NCBI RefSeq assembly: GCF_932526225.1
Contig: NC_064048.1
Location: 3,177,597 to 3,241,596, forward strand
DNA length: 64,000 nucleotides
From: Nematostella vectensis
Lineage: Eukaryota > Cnidaria > Anthozoa > Actiniaria > Edwardsiidae
Direction of reading: 5' to 3'
Shown here in pieces: positions 36,561-50,839 of this stretch. Numbering within the stretch: the stretch's first letter is position 1; each line of letters opens with the position of its first letter. Position numbers and translations under genes: made by a program. The notes under the pieces are model-generated. The model was not told the DNA's origin. It did not search any database and worked only from the letters and a program-made list of their open reading frames with translations.

Positions 36561-38097
36561 TAGCGCTACGGACCCCGGTCGAAAATCCGATCAAACAGCG
36601 CGCGCCACTATGCGCAGAAGAGGTGCTCAGTGCAATTCAAGGGAATTACTTTAAAGGGTGTCCCAAGCGAGAAGGGTGCCAAAGCATATTGCTCAACCCC
36701 CTCCCCGACAGCTGACTGTGAGCTTAACTGCACTAGTCAACCCGAAATGAAAAATGCGTGTCATCTATACTCAAATAACCCAATGAGGCCTTTACGACAT
36801 GTTTGCTTATGATTATTTAACACCAAAGACGTTTGAATTAACGCATTATAATCATCAATTCGAGTCGTAGAACTGCCATTTGGCAATTGCCATTCGCCGT
36901 TCGCAGCGAAAAAAAATCCCCGCAGAAAAAAACAAGGGCTTTAAAAAAAAACACAGCAGATAAGAAGTGAAAGAAAGCAGGTAAAGTATTATAAATGCAG
37001 CGTTTTAGATCTTCAAATTAACACGAAGGGAAATACAAAGCGATTTCAGCAAACAAAACTTTATACAGTCCCCGAGTTAAAAAAGGAATGTATAAATTTA
37101 TACAGTTCCCGAGTTCAAAAAGGAATGTATAAATTTATATAGTCCCGGAGTTCAAAAAGGAATGTATAGATTTATACATTCCTATTTGAACTCCTAAAAT
37201 TAATCTAAAATCTGACAATAAATTTGAAAGCAAGACGCTATTTTGTTTTTTTCTTCACATTTATTCAGTGGATAAGATTTTATCTGACCTCTATCATCCG
37301 GATAACTTTAACCGCTGGATAACCTTTATTTGGGCTTTATGCAACCGAATCACGCAACTCGGATAACTTTTATCCGCTGGATAAGGATTTAACCGGTGGA
37401 TAAGACTTATCCAGGCTTTGTGCAACCGGCCCCAGGAGGAGCATTCCTGCGAGGCAGAATGCATCATTTCTGAAAACACAGCCTGTAAGCCCCCGATAAC
37501 TCTTCGGGTGTATTTTTCCATACTCGCGCTATCTTCGGGCCCAAAAATTAAAAAAAAAATTCCGCTAACCTACGGTAGCTAGAGCTCCCATCAACTTATC
37601 ATGATCATTTCTTTTGTGAGATATGATACCAAAAAGTGATATTTTCCATAATATTTCTAGCTGAATTTATTTATACTTTTATCAGCGTTATGTCTGCTTT
37701 AAATTGGTCGAGAAGCGTTATGACGTCGCGCATTGAGCTATGAAATTTAGCGCCATTACCGGAAAGACAGCAAATCATAATTTAGGGCTGGAGCCACAAT
37801 CACACCCTCCCCCCCCCCCCCCCCCACCCGCCCCTCCATCCCCCACCCCCCACACAATGATACTTTAAAAGAAACGTTTTATTAACTTTCACCAACAAAC
37901 CAATAACAAGGTTTACATATACAGACATTTCACAAAGCTGGCAATAAAACACGCAGTTATTAAAATCTAAAATTTTGCAAAAATCAATGTTTACACATAA
38001 CATTACATTCAAGGATTTACCAATCCAAACACTGCTTTCATTTTCTGAAGTTTGCTATAAAACTAACACACAGTCCTTAAAATCGATGTTGCTAAGA

Positions 38098-41000
38098 TCA
38101 ATGTTTACACACAACATTGCACGTTAGGGGCTTGCCGATGATAGCTGACTCGTCAAGTTCCGGTGACGTCATCAATTGACCACGGTTCATCTCATCTTGC
38201 ATTTCGTACTCCTCATCCATTTCCGGTTTGATTTCATCGACATCCTGTTGCTCGTTTCCATAATTTTCAGGCTGATCTTGCTCATCCATTCGATTTAGGT
38301 AATCCATTTCCTTCTCATCATCAAAGGCATCTTGCTGATATTGTGCCGTGTCTAGCAAGACCTCGTCGCTCTGGGCTTTACTTTCTACAGACGTCAAGTT
38401 ACACGTGACCTCGCATGATAAAGATTTGCCTCCTAGGAGACCACTGAGGATTCCCTCCACGCTGGCGCCACCACCTGCGATGTTGAATGCACCCCCGTCA
38501 ACCTTGCTCATCTCGTTCTTGGCCTTTTCCGCCATCTGCGAGAAGGAATGAAGTTATTAGAAGTTATTGTAGGGATAGAATCGCTTCCCATCCTGTGTTT
38601 TTCCAATCTAGATTTTTAATCGGCACCAAAGCTATAAATACAATAAATTTGCTAGACGGGATATTACTTCATAAGTATCTAGGCAAGCTGGTTGTCAAAA
38701 TATCAAATTTTTGCCAAATACAATCCGGGTCAAATAGACGCCAACGGCAATAGCTATAGAACCACCAAATACAATCCGGGTCAAATAGACGCCAACGGCA
38801 ATAACTATAGAACCACCAAATACAATCCGGGTCAAATAGACGCCAACGGCAATAGCTATAGAACCACCAAATACAACCGGCAGCAATAATTGCGACAGCA
38901 TCCTAAAAAAACGAGCATCAAAAAGAGAATCCAAAAACCAACATCTAATTTAACAGAACAGCTCAGCTGCTACAATAACCACACCGCTAAAAGTTTTCGG
39001 TTGAGGGCGGGTATTCGTACCAAAGCACCTGGGGTGGGTGGGTGGTGGTGGTGGGGGGAAGGGGGTGGGTGTTAGGTGGATAGATAATCTGGAAGGGAGG
39101 AAAATGTTGAACATAAATGATGGCGTGGAATGGCAAGAATGGGGATGACAAAAACGAGTATATAGAGTTACAAAATGGAAAGGTGGGATATTTCTTAGAG
39201 CTCTTCGAAATGTAAAGCAACCTTACGTGTATTCTAGCACAAGGTTTATCATCAGGAGGTAAGACCAGCTACTAGAGTATGAGAGGCATCAAGCATAAGA
39301 AATTTATAAAGCATGTAGGAATAAAGGAAAGAAGCAGCATGTGGTGGAAGGTAAGTTTCTGGGATTGAGTTCCAAAACATTTCTTTCAAATTTTATGATA
39401 GAAGGGTACGGCAGGGTATGGAAATTTTCTTCCTGGATCCGCCACTATACTGTATATAGCTATATATCATTAGCAAGGCACAAGGTTTAACTAATACGTA
39501 ATTAGCAATGTAAAAGGTAAAAGGTCCCCTTAATCATTAACCATCCCGAGGGTGAAAGAAATGTAATTTCGAACATCAAAATAAATTTCATTGGCGAAAT
39601 ATAGAGTATACTTCACTTCTGGTGACGTCATTAGGAGATGGGGGTGCACATTGGCCAATCCCTAAACCCCCCTCTTAGCCTCCGCTTGCTATCGCAAGAG
39701 TCAGTTGGCGCCTTTTTATCAAACCAACTTGAACCCGGGTGAGCTCTTTACATTTCACTTTTTAAACTTATTTAATTTTATTGGGTTATTAACTACCTTA
39801 AGACCATAAAGGATTCTTTTCCCATATATCATTAACAAGGCCCAAGGTAAAAGATAAGGTACCTTTGCCCACATATCATTAACAAGGCCTAAGGTAAAAG
39901 ATAAGGTACCTTTCCCCACTTATTATTAACAAGGCCTAAGGTAAAAGATAAGGTACCTTTGCCCATAAATCAGCAACACTAATAAGCTCTGTCTTCCAGT
40001 AAGTCGTCAAGTCCTTATTGAGGCTGTCCAAGTATCTTGTACACGTGTGACGAGCATCCTCCTCGGCGAAATATCTCAAGGCGCTATCGCTATCACTAAC
40101 AGGAGCCATGCGATCGGGATAGCGTTCCAAAACCTAAGGGGAAAGTAACAACGTTATGAAACGCTTAAAAGAGGGCATATCAAGAGATATGTCCACTGAC
40201 TGCCTCCTTACTAAAGAACTTTGTTTTCAGAGAAACAAATGAAATTATAAGAACTCGAATATAAATACTCTGTTGGAATACTACCAAGGATGAACATTTC
40301 TTTTCTTGATATGGATCTATTTGGAATCTCGCAGTAACATAAAATCTCACCTTCCCGTCCACTCGCATGTGGTACTTGTACTTGCACGTGTTGATGGGCG
40401 CGTGTTCGTCTCCTTTAGCGCAGTTGGGCTTGACCGAGATCTGGTTCTCAGTGTTCGCTCCTTTAACCAACCAAAACTTCCCCTCAAGCAGTCTGTAGAT
40501 ATCCTTATCCATAATGTACTCGTCTTTCGGCCGACTGCCATAGTAATGCTTCCCTACCTAGGTACAAATATGTAGATGGTTGTTTTTTAGTTTTTGAAGT
40601 GGATACTTTCGCAGGTCGTCGGATAGGATCATTTCAAAGGTGACAAAAGTGTAAATTGGCTCAGTTATAGCGGATATAGCTCACACGATGTACGCACATA
40701 ACGATTATAATTGAAAATCCAAACCTTCAGAGTTCAAAATACAAAATCATTATCATTAAGGACTGGGACCATCCTAGCGCACGTAATTTAAACAATATTT
40801 TTAGCACGAATGAGAATTAAAGTAATATATCTTTAAGGGGCAGCGTCCTGGTACTGCGCATGTCTGGCGTCAGTGTTTATAGGCTTTTTTTTTAAATCGT
40901 CTACAAACAGTTGAACTTTAAGCTGTCAATGCCTTGTTAAAATAATATGCAATATCTTATTAAAATCTATGTTTATTGACAGTTGGTGGTCATTTCCTTT

Positions 41001-44000
41001 GGATTTAAGTCTCCCACATGTACCAAAGGCTCATAAGTCGATATTAGAATTTGACTGAAATTCATTGTGTCCGGGCCGGAGAGCTATTGCAAAGCTCTTA
41101 CCATGACACTGCCCCCTTAAGGGGTCTTGACTATATATTTTACGAAGGTTAGGCCGGTATTGACATTTAATCAATCTAGATACCGCATTTTTACTAGCCT
41201 TTAATATGTTAACTTTTAAAATTAAAAACCTATTTCAAAACATAATTAGCCAAAAATTCAAAATAGTACCCGTTAAATAAGAACCTGATCAGGCAAACCT
41301 AGAAAATCCTAGGGTATTTTTATAAATAAGTACTGTACTAAGAACGGCCCCTTACTTGTAATAGTTTGGTGTCGTATGTTTGCATCCCCCCTGCCCTTCC
41401 CCGCCCCTTCGCCTGTTCTGTCCCTTACCTGCTCATAGTAGATCCGTTCGTAAGCCCATCTCGCGTACTTGCTGTAAAGTATTCCTCGTTTATTCAGCGT
41501 GCTCATGTATAGCTTTAGACGGTCATTTTTCTCCTGTAGAGAGATAGCAGAATTAAGATAAGGGCCCGGTCGCACTAGCAATGTTCAGGAGATGTCAGGG
41601 ACATTTAGGTGGACAACTTTGTCCCGTGACATCTACTCACTATCAGACATTCTTAAATTAAGGTCGCACTGGTTGCAACATCCGTGGATCACGAGCCCTA
41701 AAAATAACATCGTATGTCATTCATCTGCGTTTCCTTCGCGCGCGGGAGATCCGAAGAGCAACTACTCTCTGCATGCTGCACGTCTGCATATTAAGTCTTG
41801 AATAGAAAAAAACCTGCTGCTTTTCGTTTGGATGTACCTATACATCGTGCTGCGTTAGTCGGATGCATAGCTGTTACTGTTACTCAGTTAATTGCAAATG
41901 TAGTTGTCTATTATGTACCGAAGGCGAAGACGTACATGTTTGGCTTAGACTTTACCACAAACACATTTGTTAAAAGTTATTACGTATTTGCAGACTTTAC
42001 CACAAACACATCTGTTGAACGTTATTACGCATTTAAACTTCTTTACTGCAATTTTTCATAATTGCAAGCAACTTCTCATTATAGGGAATTTCTAAAATTT
42101 TTACGGGGTAAACACCAGTTCATCGACCCATTGTCCCTAATAACTTAGAGGCGAGGGTCCATCGCGTCTACAGCCCCCCACTTGCTCCTCCTCTAAAAGT
42201 CATATTACCCTGGGTCCCTCAGCCCACCCCAAAGGATCGTTATATATATATTGGTATCGTGGCCCTCTTCCCGTGTCCCCACCCCAAGCGTCACTACCTT
42301 GGTATCAGGATCGCTCTTGTACGAGTTGATCAGCAGTTGAAGAGCAAAAAGATGCAGACTGGCGAAGTCTCTGAACGGAATCAATGCGGCCTCCAGCCTT
42401 TTGATATCATTCATCGAGATCTCCTTTGAATTGTTGTTGAACTGGTTTTTCAATTTCTCAAATTTGGGCCACGCCGCGTCAATGTCCCTGACAGAGTTTA
42501 GCTGACATCTTCGTACTGAGGGTTCAGTGGTCTCGTGTACACAGTTTTCAAGATAACGCTGGAACACACAATATCAAAGTCATTGATATTAGCTAATGCG
42601 ACGGTAACCTTGGCATTTTAGGAAATAAGCAAATAAGGATACGATATTGACATCAACTATATAACAATCTCCTTCCGATTTCAATGTTTTTATAGTCGCT
42701 TTCTATGCTAAGGAAGCCCTACTGTAAACCATGAAACATTGAATCGGAGAGCAAAGTTGATATAGTCCTGAGCAGTGGTACGTTGGATGCTTAGAACGTA
42801 TAGATAGTTATTTGTTCACCGACATTTCGGCAATACTGCCTTGTATGTAAACATTCTACACATTCTATAGCGATTCACTTGAAAGTCAAATAAACGAAGC
42901 GTCCCAAGTTTTAAAAGATAATTGGTCTCTATCCTCAGGGGCGGCCGAGTGGTCCCATAAGTGTGTATGTGTGGGGAGGGAAGTTGGGGGGAGGGGTGGG
43001 TAGTGGTTTCAGGGGGAGGGGTGGTTGGTGGTTTCAAATTCTTAAGCGCTATTTATAAGAATGAGGGAAATACAAGTTTTTATGCACGGGATTTTAAACT
43101 TTTCAACAAATATGTTTTTGGTTGCATATGTACCGCTTGAAACCCATTGGTTTAAAAAAAAACGTTCATATAAAGAAACATCCGCTTGCAAAAGGGGGGG
43201 ACTGGCGACCACCCTGCCCCGCCTCTTCCGCCGCCCCTAATCTTGTGATCTTTTCAAGGGTCGTAATTCGGGGTATTTTGAAAGTTGTGTACTGTTTTGC
43301 TCTATCTTTTTTCATTGCTTTGATGAAATAGGGATGGGGGAAAGGGAAAATAATTCAATAAGTTGTTATGATGAATTATATTTTATGACTCCAACCTGAA
43401 GAGACGCAAACTCGTTCTTGACAGTTCGTTGTTCCAGCTGGATAATCTTTCCGTCCACGTAACCCTCCATCCCTTTCAGTCGATTGTTCATGTCTTCTGT
43501 CAGCTTCTCGAAAGCTTTGTCAACCTTTAAAACACATCATATTAAGACCCCGAGACTTGCTTATGACGGTTGATCTGAGTACAACTCTGATGAGTGGGCA
43601 AGCACGAATCAGGCTTGGGGGGCTTGTAGGGATGAAACAGTAGTTTGCGTGTTTTTTTTATATACAAGATATATATCTATTATGTATGAGGTGCAGATAG
43701 CCCTAAATGGTAATATCCATGCATATTTCACACAGACAAAGCAATAGAAAGAAGCGCTTATTTTTGTAGGAAAGATTGACCTCACCAAAGATCTAAATGG
43801 ATTTAGTCTACTTTTTAAATGTTTATCTGATTTGATTTGAATTTCGCTGCAGTAAAGGATTTTTGGTTGTAGTTTCTGGAATCATTTGCTTAATAGGGAC
43901 CAGCTATCCTATGTGTCAATATTGACAAAAATTGAAAAAATTATTATATCTTCGATGAGCCCCCATTTTCGAGGCCGAAAAAAAGGAGGGACACACTTGA

Positions 44001-44831
44001 ACTTGCTGTTCCTTGGTAAACCATGCGACATTCTACCATAACATGAATATTTTTCATTTTGTGAACTTACTATAGGCGAGACTGTCGCTAATGTACGATA
44101 GTTTGAACGGGGCTTACTCACGAGGAAGGGTGAATGAGGAATAACTAAAAGGCGTTGTGTGTTTGTGTGTGCGTGTGTGGCGAAATATGATTGTTCTTAC
44201 CCTTTTTAAGATTTCGTTGGGTGTCGGCTTCGAAAATGAAGAGATAATATTGAAAGCTACAGCAAATACCCCAAAACCAGCACTGAGAACCTTGCCGACT
44301 TTGGCGGTGGCTTCGACTAGCGTGGCAACCTGAGAAAGAGCCCTTCCCGCGCCAGCAGTCTTGCCAATTATACCGGAAACGAACCCCAGAGTGTTGGTGA
44401 AACCTGCAACCGGAAGAGCCAAAAATACAAATGTACCATAACCTATTCTGTACTTACTCGTGGCGGAAGTGTAAGTGTGCCCTCTTACCTCTTTGGGCCA
44501 CTAAAATCACCCAACCCCTGAGGGGAATCCTATACTGGCCTCGGGGAAGAAATGTGGAATACCAAAGAACTCTAAATTCTGGTAACCGGGTGAAACTTTT
44601 AGTTTAGAATTTTGAAAATAGAATCATTACAAAAATGTTACCTTTGCATACAGGCGATTGGATTGGTTTAATGTTTGGGATTCCTCCGCCAGGTTTGTAG
44701 CCTTCATACTTGCAAGTTCCCGTATCATCACGACGGACGTCGAACTTTCGGCCAGCAGTCTCACGCGTTAGAGAAGACAGCATGATGAGGGCTAGTGCTA
44801 GCACTCCGAGGCGGATCGGAGAAAGACGCAT
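38098..44831 (-). CDS. Secreted helical pore-former-like protein, copy 2, open throughout
   Basis: Exons on the minus strand: 44831-44642, 44403-44201, 43524-43356... the third ends at 43396, then 42558-42298, 41533-41429, 40557-40351, 40133-39957 and 38535-38098. Exon 3 is therefore 43524-43396. Total 1710 nt, 569 residues, no internal stop. The features match copy 1: signal peptide, conserved short Cys segment, hydrophobic helix before SKPTPNEIL, helical middle, Cys pairs in exons 4, 6 and 8, and an acidic C-terminal exon. A few residues differ from copy 1 in exons 1, 4, 6 and 8. The tandem position beside a broken copy suggests birth-and-death evolution. Polyadenylation signal at 37883-37878 on the minus strand. 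It may be a pore-forming venom or defence protein; the family is uncertain and untested. Confidence 0.7.
38716..38868. repeat. 51-bp tandem repeat, 3 units, in last intron of copy 2
   Basis: The same unit as at 26015-26935, but only three copies at the same place in the gene. Confidence 0.97.
39831..39965. repeat. Triplicated 47-bp block spanning the exon 7 donor of copy 2
   Basis: ATTAACAAGGCC..AAGGTAAAAGATAAGGTACCTTT occurs three times at about 39831, 39878 and 39925. The last includes the end of exon 7 and its donor, so two decoy donors lie just downstream on the minus strand. Copy 1 has the block once (27888 onward). Confidence 0.85.
42967..43240. repeat. Dispersed repeat of about 260 bp, copy 2
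   Basis: Duplicate of 30930-31190. Confidence 0.7.
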
Positions 44832-46699
44832 TGTATCACAACCTGGGTATACTAAAAATGAAAAAAATAAATCGTATAATCATTGATTACTTGAAAGGGG
44901 TACTTCTTATGGGCCCTGAATTCGACTTGTCAACAAATATAGGCTTACTTAAAAGCTCGTGTTCCTCGGTTCCAGCATGGCAATATGATTTTTAAATGTT
45001 AGCGCTTATGTAAATACTATTTTTTTTTACTTGTTTTACCTTTGTAAAGTACGTCAAAACTCAAGGATTAATGAATATGCGTACAAGGACACAAATCGCC
45101 AATGAATTATTTAAAACTTTGCATTTTTATTCACGTGCTTTTGTCTTTATAGTTATCATTTTTTTCGCCTTTATACCCCGAGTTCTACAGCCCTAAAAAA
45201 TGGGTTTTATACAGCGAGAGAAGAGAGTAGTGCTCTATCGAACAATTTTAGTGATCTTACACGGCACGAATAATAGCATTTGTAGGAGTCTGCATCAAAA
45301 CTGTGGAGGTTTTAAGAAAGAAAAGTGCGTTTATCGATACAGAAAGCATCGATATTTCGTTTAATGCATATATGATATATTCTCCTGTACTATACGCTCG
45401 ACTACACAAGTACGTGACAGGGTCAAAAATCAAACAAAGATGTTCGGCCTTCAAAGTTCGCCGCGTTTTATAACCATTCTCGATTAACTTTTGTTTGAGC
45501 GACTCGTCTCTTCAGTCAATCAAATAAAAAAAAATGGTAAATCAAAATGTATTAAAATGATAGTCAATTCATTTCCCCCGACTTATATCCGTTTTGATTG
45601 AACGGGTTTTGTTAATGAGGATCCCCTGGGAATCTTCGGAAAGAAAGAACCTAGTAATCTCCATTATCACTGATGCTCCCGAACTAATGTGGCTTTCAAC
45701 GCGAACCGTTGATAATGCTTCCAATATTTCAGTTTTACTTACTGTCGAATCCGTTGTATCGCACGCGCGTTTTCAAAACACGATTTGTTTTGGTTTTTTG
45801 TTCCGTCAGTAAAACCATTCTGAGCCAATCAGAGTCTCGCTTTGTGCACTTCTTTGGCTATCGTCTGGACGAAAATCAGACAGTGTCGCGACAGAAAGCC
45901 GGGCAACTGCACTAGGCGAGAGATGGCATAAATCTGATTGGCTTAGAATAATTTGACTGGCAGAACAAAAAATCCCAAAAGACAAAAACAAATCGATGTT
46001 TTGAAAATGCGGCGTCGCGATACAACGGATTCGACAGTAAGAAAAAAACAAAAATCAAAACAAAAACAAATTTTTAAAATGTTATTATTACTTACACATT
46101 TTTATGCAAAAGTATCCCAAGCTCAATGTGTGATCACGCTACGTTGTGACTTAGTTTGTTGTAAAAATATAAAGTTCAAATAAGCCGTTCATTCAACAGT
46201 GAAATAAAATCTTATAAATCTCAATAATATTCGTACTTTATTGTTGTGTTTTCAATGTTGTCTGGATGAAATTCTAATATATTTGGGCGAATAGTTTTCG
46301 AGCTACGCTGTTGACTTTCACAAACTCAACGGTCCCGCCCGTGTGTCGACGTGTGCTTTGCAGCTAAAAAGATTATCAGAACTATACTTTTTAAGATAGG
46401 AAGGCTAGCTACACAATGCGAATGAAATTGCATACCCGTTAAGACCAGAAGAATAGAGGAGAGAGGCTAAAGGTTTTCCTAACAACATCTCGCTAGAGGC
46501 CAGGAGAGAGATGTGGAGAGTGGCCCGAAAAAATTATTTGCCTTTTTGCCTTGATCGGTTCGCTTAATTGTGTACCAACTCATAGAATTTGAAATTTAGT
46601 CTAACTGGTCCTCACTTGGAACCTCTAAAACTCCAAGTACCATTTAAGGTTATTTATTGGTTTGAAAATAGACATGTTTAGCGCTGGCTTCACTGACTT

Positions 46700-47512
46700 A
46701 CCTGTTCGGAGCTCTTTGCCTTAGTGCCTTGAAGGTAATCGAGTAGCTTCCCACTGCGAGACTTAAGTACTAGATTAACAATGCCTCACTCGGCAAACAA
46801 CCTACAAAGAATATTCTCTAGGGTACTCTATTGAGTGTACCTCAATGAATTTTCCCCTGGGTTTCAGGCGTAATGTATTTTATGAAAATAAGCTAGTGGA
46901 TGATCGGGTAAAACCACTGGTTGTGTAGTAACTTTTCTAAAATCCTTTCACCCAGGCTTAGGAGATTCAGTTCATACGTCCACAACAAGTCCACAACGTT
47001 TCTTCATAATTTCGTGCAAAACCGCGAGTGTGTAATTTAATGATATTTGAAAGCTTATTCAATTTTTTGCTTGAGAAGTTCACCCATCCGTGACTGTGAG
47101 CTTTTTATCTATTGCAGGGAATTGTTGAAACGCATGACTGCAATCCCCCAAAAGCTAATCCCTCCTTGAATGTATTATAAAGGTGGTGACAAAATTGTCA
47201 GACAAATTCCTTACTTATAATTGAATAAAAATGTTATAGTATATCGCCTAGAATTCCGCCAACCGACTTCACACATAGCTACCGCCTTTATGCTGGTGTG
47301 CTATATAAATACCAGGTAAAGTCCTCTCCGTGTGTCATTTCTATTGGCTTAAGAGTGGAATGCACATTAAGCTTTTGAACTAGATAGGCTCTAAAATCTT
47401 TGTTCTAAATTCAACGAAAACCACTCTATCGTATAAACAGATCCTTTTCACTTTCTCTTACTATTGTTTTTTTTATCATCATGTGAGATTAACATGTCTC
47501 CCTATTGAATTC
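46700..47512 (-). repeat. Dispersed repeat, copy in duplication unit 2
   Basis: Duplicate of 34655-35412, with a small insertion at about 47113-47137 that contains GCAGGGAATTGTTGAAACGC. Confidence 0.65.
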
Positions 47513-50500
47513 GCGGTTGGCATTGGCTAGTAATGGGACTCCGCTTCGACGACTTCTTGTTTTGACGGCCATTCAACTTTGTTTAACAAGTAATTTAAGA
47601 CTTTTACTACTGTTGTAATGCCTTTTTTGAAGGACTTCACCGGTTTTTTTTACATGTTATTCCAAATGGCAAGGTTTTCTTTAGGAACGTGTCATCATTA
47701 CCCGGGAAGGGGAGTGGGTGGGGGGGGGGGGGGGGGGGGGGGGCTTGTGGGGGAAGACGGCTCTGATTTTTTTCAAAAATATGAGAAAAGATGTAACTAC
47801 CTCCAAGCGTAGTTTTGGTTTCCCTGTGTTAGGCCCGGTTACTTATTAAGACACACGAGTCAACATCAGCTGATCAGCCACACACACACAAGTCGTAAGT
47901 AATGTATTATTATTTCACATTTTCATGTAATTGCTTACATAAGTTTACTTACTTTCTATACTTAAACGTTTGTATTGTAGCGTGACGGTTTCCTAGAGGA
48001 TTCCTAGAAGGTTTTTGTTTTACAAACAGAATCAAACAACGATCAAAACCAGAGCCGCTTCAATATACTCTCCAACTCTTGAATCCCCTCGTAAGATCTG
48101 TGCTATATATCCTCCGAGGTGGATCCTATTTAAGGTAATTCCCTTGAAATAGTTCTACAACCCAGAATTTTTTTAAACTTGGCATAAACAATATTGAAGT
48201 TAAGGGCTTTCAAAAAATGTAATAAAAAATTGGGGGTAACCGATCTCGTTTTTCTGTCAAAGCGATTTTAAGTAAAAAAACGTGCGCCTTTTGCTCTGTT
48301 TTCTTGTACAACTATGGCGCGCGCGCACTCAATACCGGAAAATCCTTCCCACCTCCTCCACCCTCCCCTCTCACAAAGACTAAATTGTTCACTGTGTTCC
48401 CCCTTGTTTCCCACGGACTCGTATCCGTAACGTCCCTATATGGCAGCGCTCAGTGGCTTGTTATGAGCGTCCGGGTCATGTGTACTTTTGCCACCCACCC
48501 TCCCCTTCCTACAAAGACTAAATTGATGAGTGTGTTCCCTCTTGTCTCCCACAGACTCGTATTCGTAACATCCTCCTAGTTCAGGCGCTCAGTAGCTTGT
48601 TATGAGCGTCCGTATAGGTAATTTTGACGAACGTCCCTATATGTCACGCGTCCCTATATGTAACGTCCCTATATGTCAGGTAGCGCTACGGACCCCGGTC
48701 GAAAATCCGATCAAACAGCGCGCGCCACTATGCGCAGAAGAGGTGCTCAGTGCAATTCAAGGGAATTACTTTAAAGGGTGTCCCAAACGAGAAGGGTGCC
48801 AAAGCATATTGCTCAACCCCCTCCCCGACAGCTGACTGTGAGCTTAACTGCACTAGTCAACCCGAAATGAAAAATGCGTGTCATCTATACTCAAATAACC
48901 CAATGAGGCCTTTACGACATGTTTGCTTATGATTATTTAACACCAAAGACGTTTGAATTAACGCATTATAATCATCAAGGCGAGTCGTAGAACTGCCATT
49001 TGGCAATTGCCATTCGCCGTTCGCAACGAAAAAAAATCCCCGCAGAAAAAAACAAGGGCTTTAAAAAAAAACACAGCAGATAAGAAGTGAAAGAAAGCAG
49101 GTAAAGTATTATAAATGCAGCGTTTTAGATCTTCAAATTAACACGGAGGGAAATACAAAGCGATTTCAGCAAACAAATGTTTATATAACGTAAAAATTAA
49201 GCATGAATTTGTACACTGAAGAAGGCAGGTACTGGCCTACCGAAATATTGTTCTAAAAAATTCCAAATATTCCGTATATTGTCGGCTTTTTATTTCGAAT
49301 TTCGTATTTTTTTAGAAAACTTTAAAAATCATTTCTCGTTAAATGATAAAAAAGAGAAAATTTAGGAAAGGAAAAGATGAGTGATGAATGCCGATTATGC
49401 CCATAAACACTTTTCGGTCGTAGAACTGCCATTTGGCAATTGCCATTCGCCGTTCGCACTTACAACCTTTATTGAAATAGGTGTATGCTCCAAAAGATCT
49501 CCCGAAATTCGGGATCGCTCACAAGTGAAGTGCTTGTATACTCGCGCAAGATTTTATGCTGTTCACAAGTGCTAGTCAAAGTAGATTTATTGGCCATAAA
49601 CATCTAAATGAAACGGGCCTGGGGCTCCATTCTCTAGAATGAAATCTTGGCATCGAAATTACATTTCAAGTTAGGCTGCAGGTGTGTTATTGATAAACGG
49701 ATATACAAATGAGAATGAATACAGAGTCAAAATTATATGCGAGCACGAAAGCGCGGAAAACAAAATAGCGAGAATCATTAAATGGCGCACACCAGGAAAT
49801 AGTTAAGCATTGAAGCACTAAATTATTTGCTGGAGGAACCAGTTAACTTATTGCCCATTCATACTGACTGGCAAGAAAAAAGCCATTGTCTGCAACACCT
49901 TCGTTGTGATTTTCATTCATAGAAAAGACCAAAAATAAAATTATATACTTTATTTATCAGAGCTTCCCCAAATCGGCCGATTTAAATGGAAACTTGCTAA
50001 TTTATATTAGGATGACAAAATAGCGGCTGACAGACTAAAAATTTGTTTGCGCTATCAAGTAGTGTTGGTCGCCTCTGGTTACAGAATATCATGATAACCA
50101 GACCCTCCAGATTTCTCTCGTCCAATGACGCTCAGCCAAAATGCCGCGACGAGCGAAGCGAGAAGGTTTTTTGCGGGCGAGTAAGCTTTTCCTAGTTACA
50201 GAAATACAGATTTTGTATTCTGCAGCTTAATGGTCAACGAGATTGTCATAGAAACACAAAACCATATTTGGTCAATATACCCATATTTGGGATTAGCTTG
50301 AAAAAAACCCGGTTGTTTTTCAAAGGTGAAGAAACATCACCTGCTCGGATGTAAGTGTTTAAAATAAAAGAAAGAGAAGGTTTAACAGTTCGTGGCAGTT
50401 GCGCCCGATATATTAAACTGTAATAAAAATATAGAGTGAGAAATTTGAGAAAGAGATTACTTTGACCACTTTAACAAAAAAGTTCAATTTAAAAGATCTT

Positions 50501-50839
50501 GCTGTAAAAAGAAGGTTAAAATGGCGAGATGAAATAATAACTAAAGACAGCTGGGAAAACAAAAGGGTGAATAGCAGACAAATGAATATTTTGGCATATT
50601 GCGTTGTTTTCCAGAGTTGTATGTAGACGGAGAAGCACAACATTGACCGATCAAAAAAAAAAAAAAATTATTTGTCTTACATTCCACGAAAATGCAATAT
50701 AACGTATATGGCTTTGGGGCTTAATATCGGTAGAATGTCTAAAGGTAGGCGTATAGCAATGAGGCCATAACAAAGACTTCTAGTCGTAAATGAAAATCTC
50801 GTGATGTAAATCATCGATGTTTGTTTTATCGCAGTAGCT

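Larger units (their letters stand above)
24367..37057. repeat. 12.7-kb tandem duplication, unit 1
   Basis: From ACTTTATACAG at 24367 the sequence matches 37058 onward, and it ends at CAGCAAACAAA (37057), matching 49177. Identity is very high throughout, including introns. The main difference is the number of 51-bp repeat units. Confidence 0.93.
37058..49177. repeat. 12.1-kb tandem duplication, unit 2
   Basis: Second unit; see unit 1. It starts inside a 37-bp minisatellite remnant of about three units (37058-37185) and ends at CAAACAAA. Confidence 0.93.
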
